This document shows positions 51,890 to 53,267 of a stretch of 53,267 bases of DNA, piece after piece. The position numbers were made by a program, and so were the translations under genes. Source of the DNA: CAYVXE01 sp964455375 (GTDB lineage Bacteria; Zhuqueibacterota; Zhuqueibacteria; Oceanimicrobiales; Oceanimicrobiaceae); the NCBI GenBank assembly GCA_964455375.1, contig CAYVXE010000021.1, forward strand, positions 1 to 53,267. Direction: 5' to 3'. Below the pieces are notes generated by a model that was not told the DNA's origin, ran no database searches, and was given only the letters and a program-made list of their open reading frames with translations. Every line of letters begins with the position of its first letter. The first letter of the stretch is position 1.

Positions 51890-52132
51890 ATGAAGAGAAA
51901 AGAATCCGGTTTAGAACTCAAGTTCGAAACGGCAGCCAATTATGAACACCATGTTTGCGAATCCTATCGCGATGGTAACTGGATCATCCACAGATGTCCT
52001 CAATGTAACTATGAAATGCGCGATAACTGGCGTACAGGTGAATTCATCGTAAAAAACAGCAAAGTACGCATCAATCATTCAGGGAGTTATTTCCCGGAAG
52101 AATATATAGACAGTTTTGAAAATCAAAACTGA
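51890..52132 (+). CDS. Small putative zinc-binding protein of unknown function
   Basis: An 80-residue protein with a clear ribosome site (AGGAGA, 7 bases before the ATG). Possible metal ligands are H20, H21 and C23, then H34, C36 and C39 (RCPQC). The downstream motif NWRTGEFIVKN sits on a predicted beta hairpin. The arrangement looks like a treble-clef or ribbon with one CxxC knuckle. There is no signal peptide. I do not recognise a named family. It is convergent with the coiled-coil gene, 9 bases away. Confidence 0.8.
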   Translation: MKRKESGLELKFETAANYEHHVCESYRDGNWIIHRCPQCNYEMRDNWRTGEFIVKNSKVRINHSGSYFPEEYIDSFENQN

Positions 52133-52141
52133 CATTTTGCA

Positions 52142-53173
52142 TCAGTTATAATTTACTTGTACCTCAATAACATCTTGGGCCAGGAACTGAATTTCCGGGA
52201 TGGTGGTGTAGATACTGAACTGATAATTTCCAGACTCCAACCGCGGCATTTTAATGGAACATTCATAACCCTGGGTCGTGAGCGGCACTTCATCGGCAAA
52301 TCCATTTTTTGCTACAATAGTGTTTTCCGTGTTTTTGGCAAGTACGTCCACTTCGAAAGCGAACTGGCTTTCATCCTGCAAAACTGAGGCCATGATATCT
52401 GTAAAATTCAGTTTTAAATGAATGGAAAAGTCTTGGTTTGAGCGCACTGTGTTCTCTACATTGAAAAATTCTCCTGCCTGTTTAAGCATGACTTGGTCTA
52501 GCACAGAAGAAACCGCCGGAACTTTTTTTTCAAATGTTTCCTCTACCACAAATGTTTCTTCGGTTGTCGCTACTGATTGCCATTCCGTTTCTGTTTCAGG
52601 TGTTGCATCCGTGCTATGTAGTTCAGGGGCAGGGATGTATTTTTTTATGAAATCATTCAGATCATCGAAATTCAATTCCGAGAATTTCAGGATATCCTTT
52701 GATAAGTTGTGTATGATGCGTCCGCGATATTCACCTTCCTCATAATTAATATATATTTGAAAAGTCGCTGTTGCGGTCTCAATTTTGTCAAAGTCGTCTG
52801 CCTTTTTTGCCAGACTTTCATTTTCTGCCTTCATATTATTCAGTTGTCTCTCCGTTTCCCGCAAGTTTCTTTTCACTTTTGCCATTTCATTTGCTGTATT
52901 CTTTTCAAGTGCGCTTAGTTTTTTGTCGAGGGTGTCATTTTCTTCTTTTAACATTTGATTTTCGCTTTTGAATTTTTCGAGGTCTTGTTGAGCTGTTTGT
53001 TTTTGTTCGGTTTTCTCCTGAAGGATTTCCATTGTGTCCTTAAGTTTCCCGTTAGCCTCAGCGAGTTGTTCCTGGAGTTCCGCGATGGTCGTTTTAGCCT
53101 GACTGCCGTTGCCGTTTTTAACCTGTTTGGAAGATTGGCTTTTCGCCTTTACATTCTTATTTGGTTGCGCCAT
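52142..53173 (-). CDS. Coiled-coil protein of unknown function
   Basis: A 343-residue soluble protein. After a basic, low-complexity head (1-27), residues of about 28-125 form an unbroken coiled coil rich in E, K and Q. A small beta-rich domain (about 132-180, TFQIYINYEEGEYRGRIIHN) is followed by an acidic linker and a C-terminal beta-sandwich-like part (about 240-343). There is no signal peptide or membrane helix. I do not recognise a named family. AAGAGG lies just upstream of the ATG. The final 94 bases of the window hold no visible gene. Confidence 0.8.
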   Translation of the reverse strand: MAQPNKNVKAKSQSSKQVKNGNGSQAKTTIAELQEQLAEANGKLKDTMEILQEKTEQKQTAQQDLEKFKSENQMLKEENDTLDKKLSALEKNTANEMAKVKRNLRETERQLNNMKAENESLAKKADDFDKIETATATFQIYINYEEGEYRGRIIHNLSKDILKFSELNFDDLNDFIKKYIPAPELHSTDATPETETEWQSVATTEETFVVEETFEKKVPAVSSVLDQVMLKQAGEFFNVENTVRSNQDFSIHLKLNFTDIMASVLQDESQFAFEVDVLAKNTENTIVAKNGFADEVPLTTQGYECSIKMPRLESGNYQFSIYTTIPEIQFLAQDVIEVQVNYN

Positions 53174-53267
53174 AGAAACCTCTTGTTATTTTGTTATCAA
53201 GAAAATCGCGCTGGTCTGTGCCATATAGAATGGATACGGCACAGACAACGCGTTTAACGGTGCTCGT

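Noticed and set aside
1..53267. CRISPR arrays, insertion sequences, phage genes, rRNA or tRNA genes
   Set aside because: I found no regularly spaced repeats, transposase, integrase, phage structural genes or RNA-gene hallmarks on either strand.

Overview
The window is 53,267 bases of a moderate-GC bacterial chromosome with a Gram-negative cell plan: TonB, ExbB and ExbD, a TonB-dependent receptor, lipoprotein signals, and a PorV/UPF0164-type outer-membrane protein. Several secreted proteins carry Ig/FlgD-like C-terminal modules. Together with the SusC-style receptor N-terminus, the LETM1-like protein and intergenic repeats of the type TTGTCRTTTCGAKCGA, this points to the FCB group, most like Calditrichota/KSB1-type lineages. 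That placement is inference; the window has no rRNA or other taxonomic marker. I see no tRNA, rRNA, CRISPR array, insertion sequence or prophage.

Layout. 1-3.8 kb: a DnaE-family polymerase (+), then a promoter-to-terminator unit that could be a ~70 nt RNA. 3.8-9.1 kb (-): a patatin-like lipase, then a membrane Ser/Thr kinase with a periplasmic TPR sensor, 3 nt from its likely partner, an FHA/GAF/PP2C phosphatase. 9.3 kb: a bacilliredoxin. 10.4-14.6 kb (-): a two-component pair, a histidine kinase with a calcium-type beta-propeller sensor and an NtrC-type regulator. 15-21 kb: a CAP lipoprotein, a LEA-type lipoprotein, an aldo/keto reductase plus TPR pair, a 34-residue membrane peptide, and a YbjT-like reductase. 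21.3-24.8 kb (-): a TonB-dependent receptor behind an attenuator-like leader, and a LETM1-like protein. 25-28 kb (-): the qmcA/nfeD pair and a glutamate/leucine-type dehydrogenase. 28-34.6 kb (+): two amino-acid permeases (one fused to PTS EIIA and RCK-C-like domains), a metallo-beta-lactamase-fold enzyme, a 54-residue membrane protein and an ENPP-type phosphodiesterase. 34.6-46.5 kb (-): a nine-gene envelope cluster (HAMP protein, large Ig protein, PorV-like, giant TPR protein, ExbB, two ExbD, TonB, FlgD-like secreted protein). 46.8-51.4 kb (-): DusB with a coupled membrane protein, a MESH1-like alarmone hydrolase, and an OPT transporter. 51.9-53.2 kb: two unrecognised genes.

Assembly note. 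All three N runs are exactly 100 bases and each is flanked on both sides by the same 55 bases. The neighbouring contigs therefore overlap by 55 bases and the gaps are almost certainly artificial. Removing 155 bases at each site restores the reading frame of the histidine kinase and shows that the apparent kinase-regulator fusion is false.

Most interesting signals: (1) the leader of the TonB-dependent receptor, where one 10-base segment can pair either in a three-way-junction stem or with the left arm of an intrinsic terminator, followed by an 8-codon leader peptide with a perfect ribosome binding site; (2) the envelope cluster, whose second ExbD has glycine in place of the proton-carrying aspartate; (3) the kinase/phosphatase pair; (4) the propeller-sensing histidine kinase; (5) small membrane proteins and candidate small RNAs that standard gene calling would miss.
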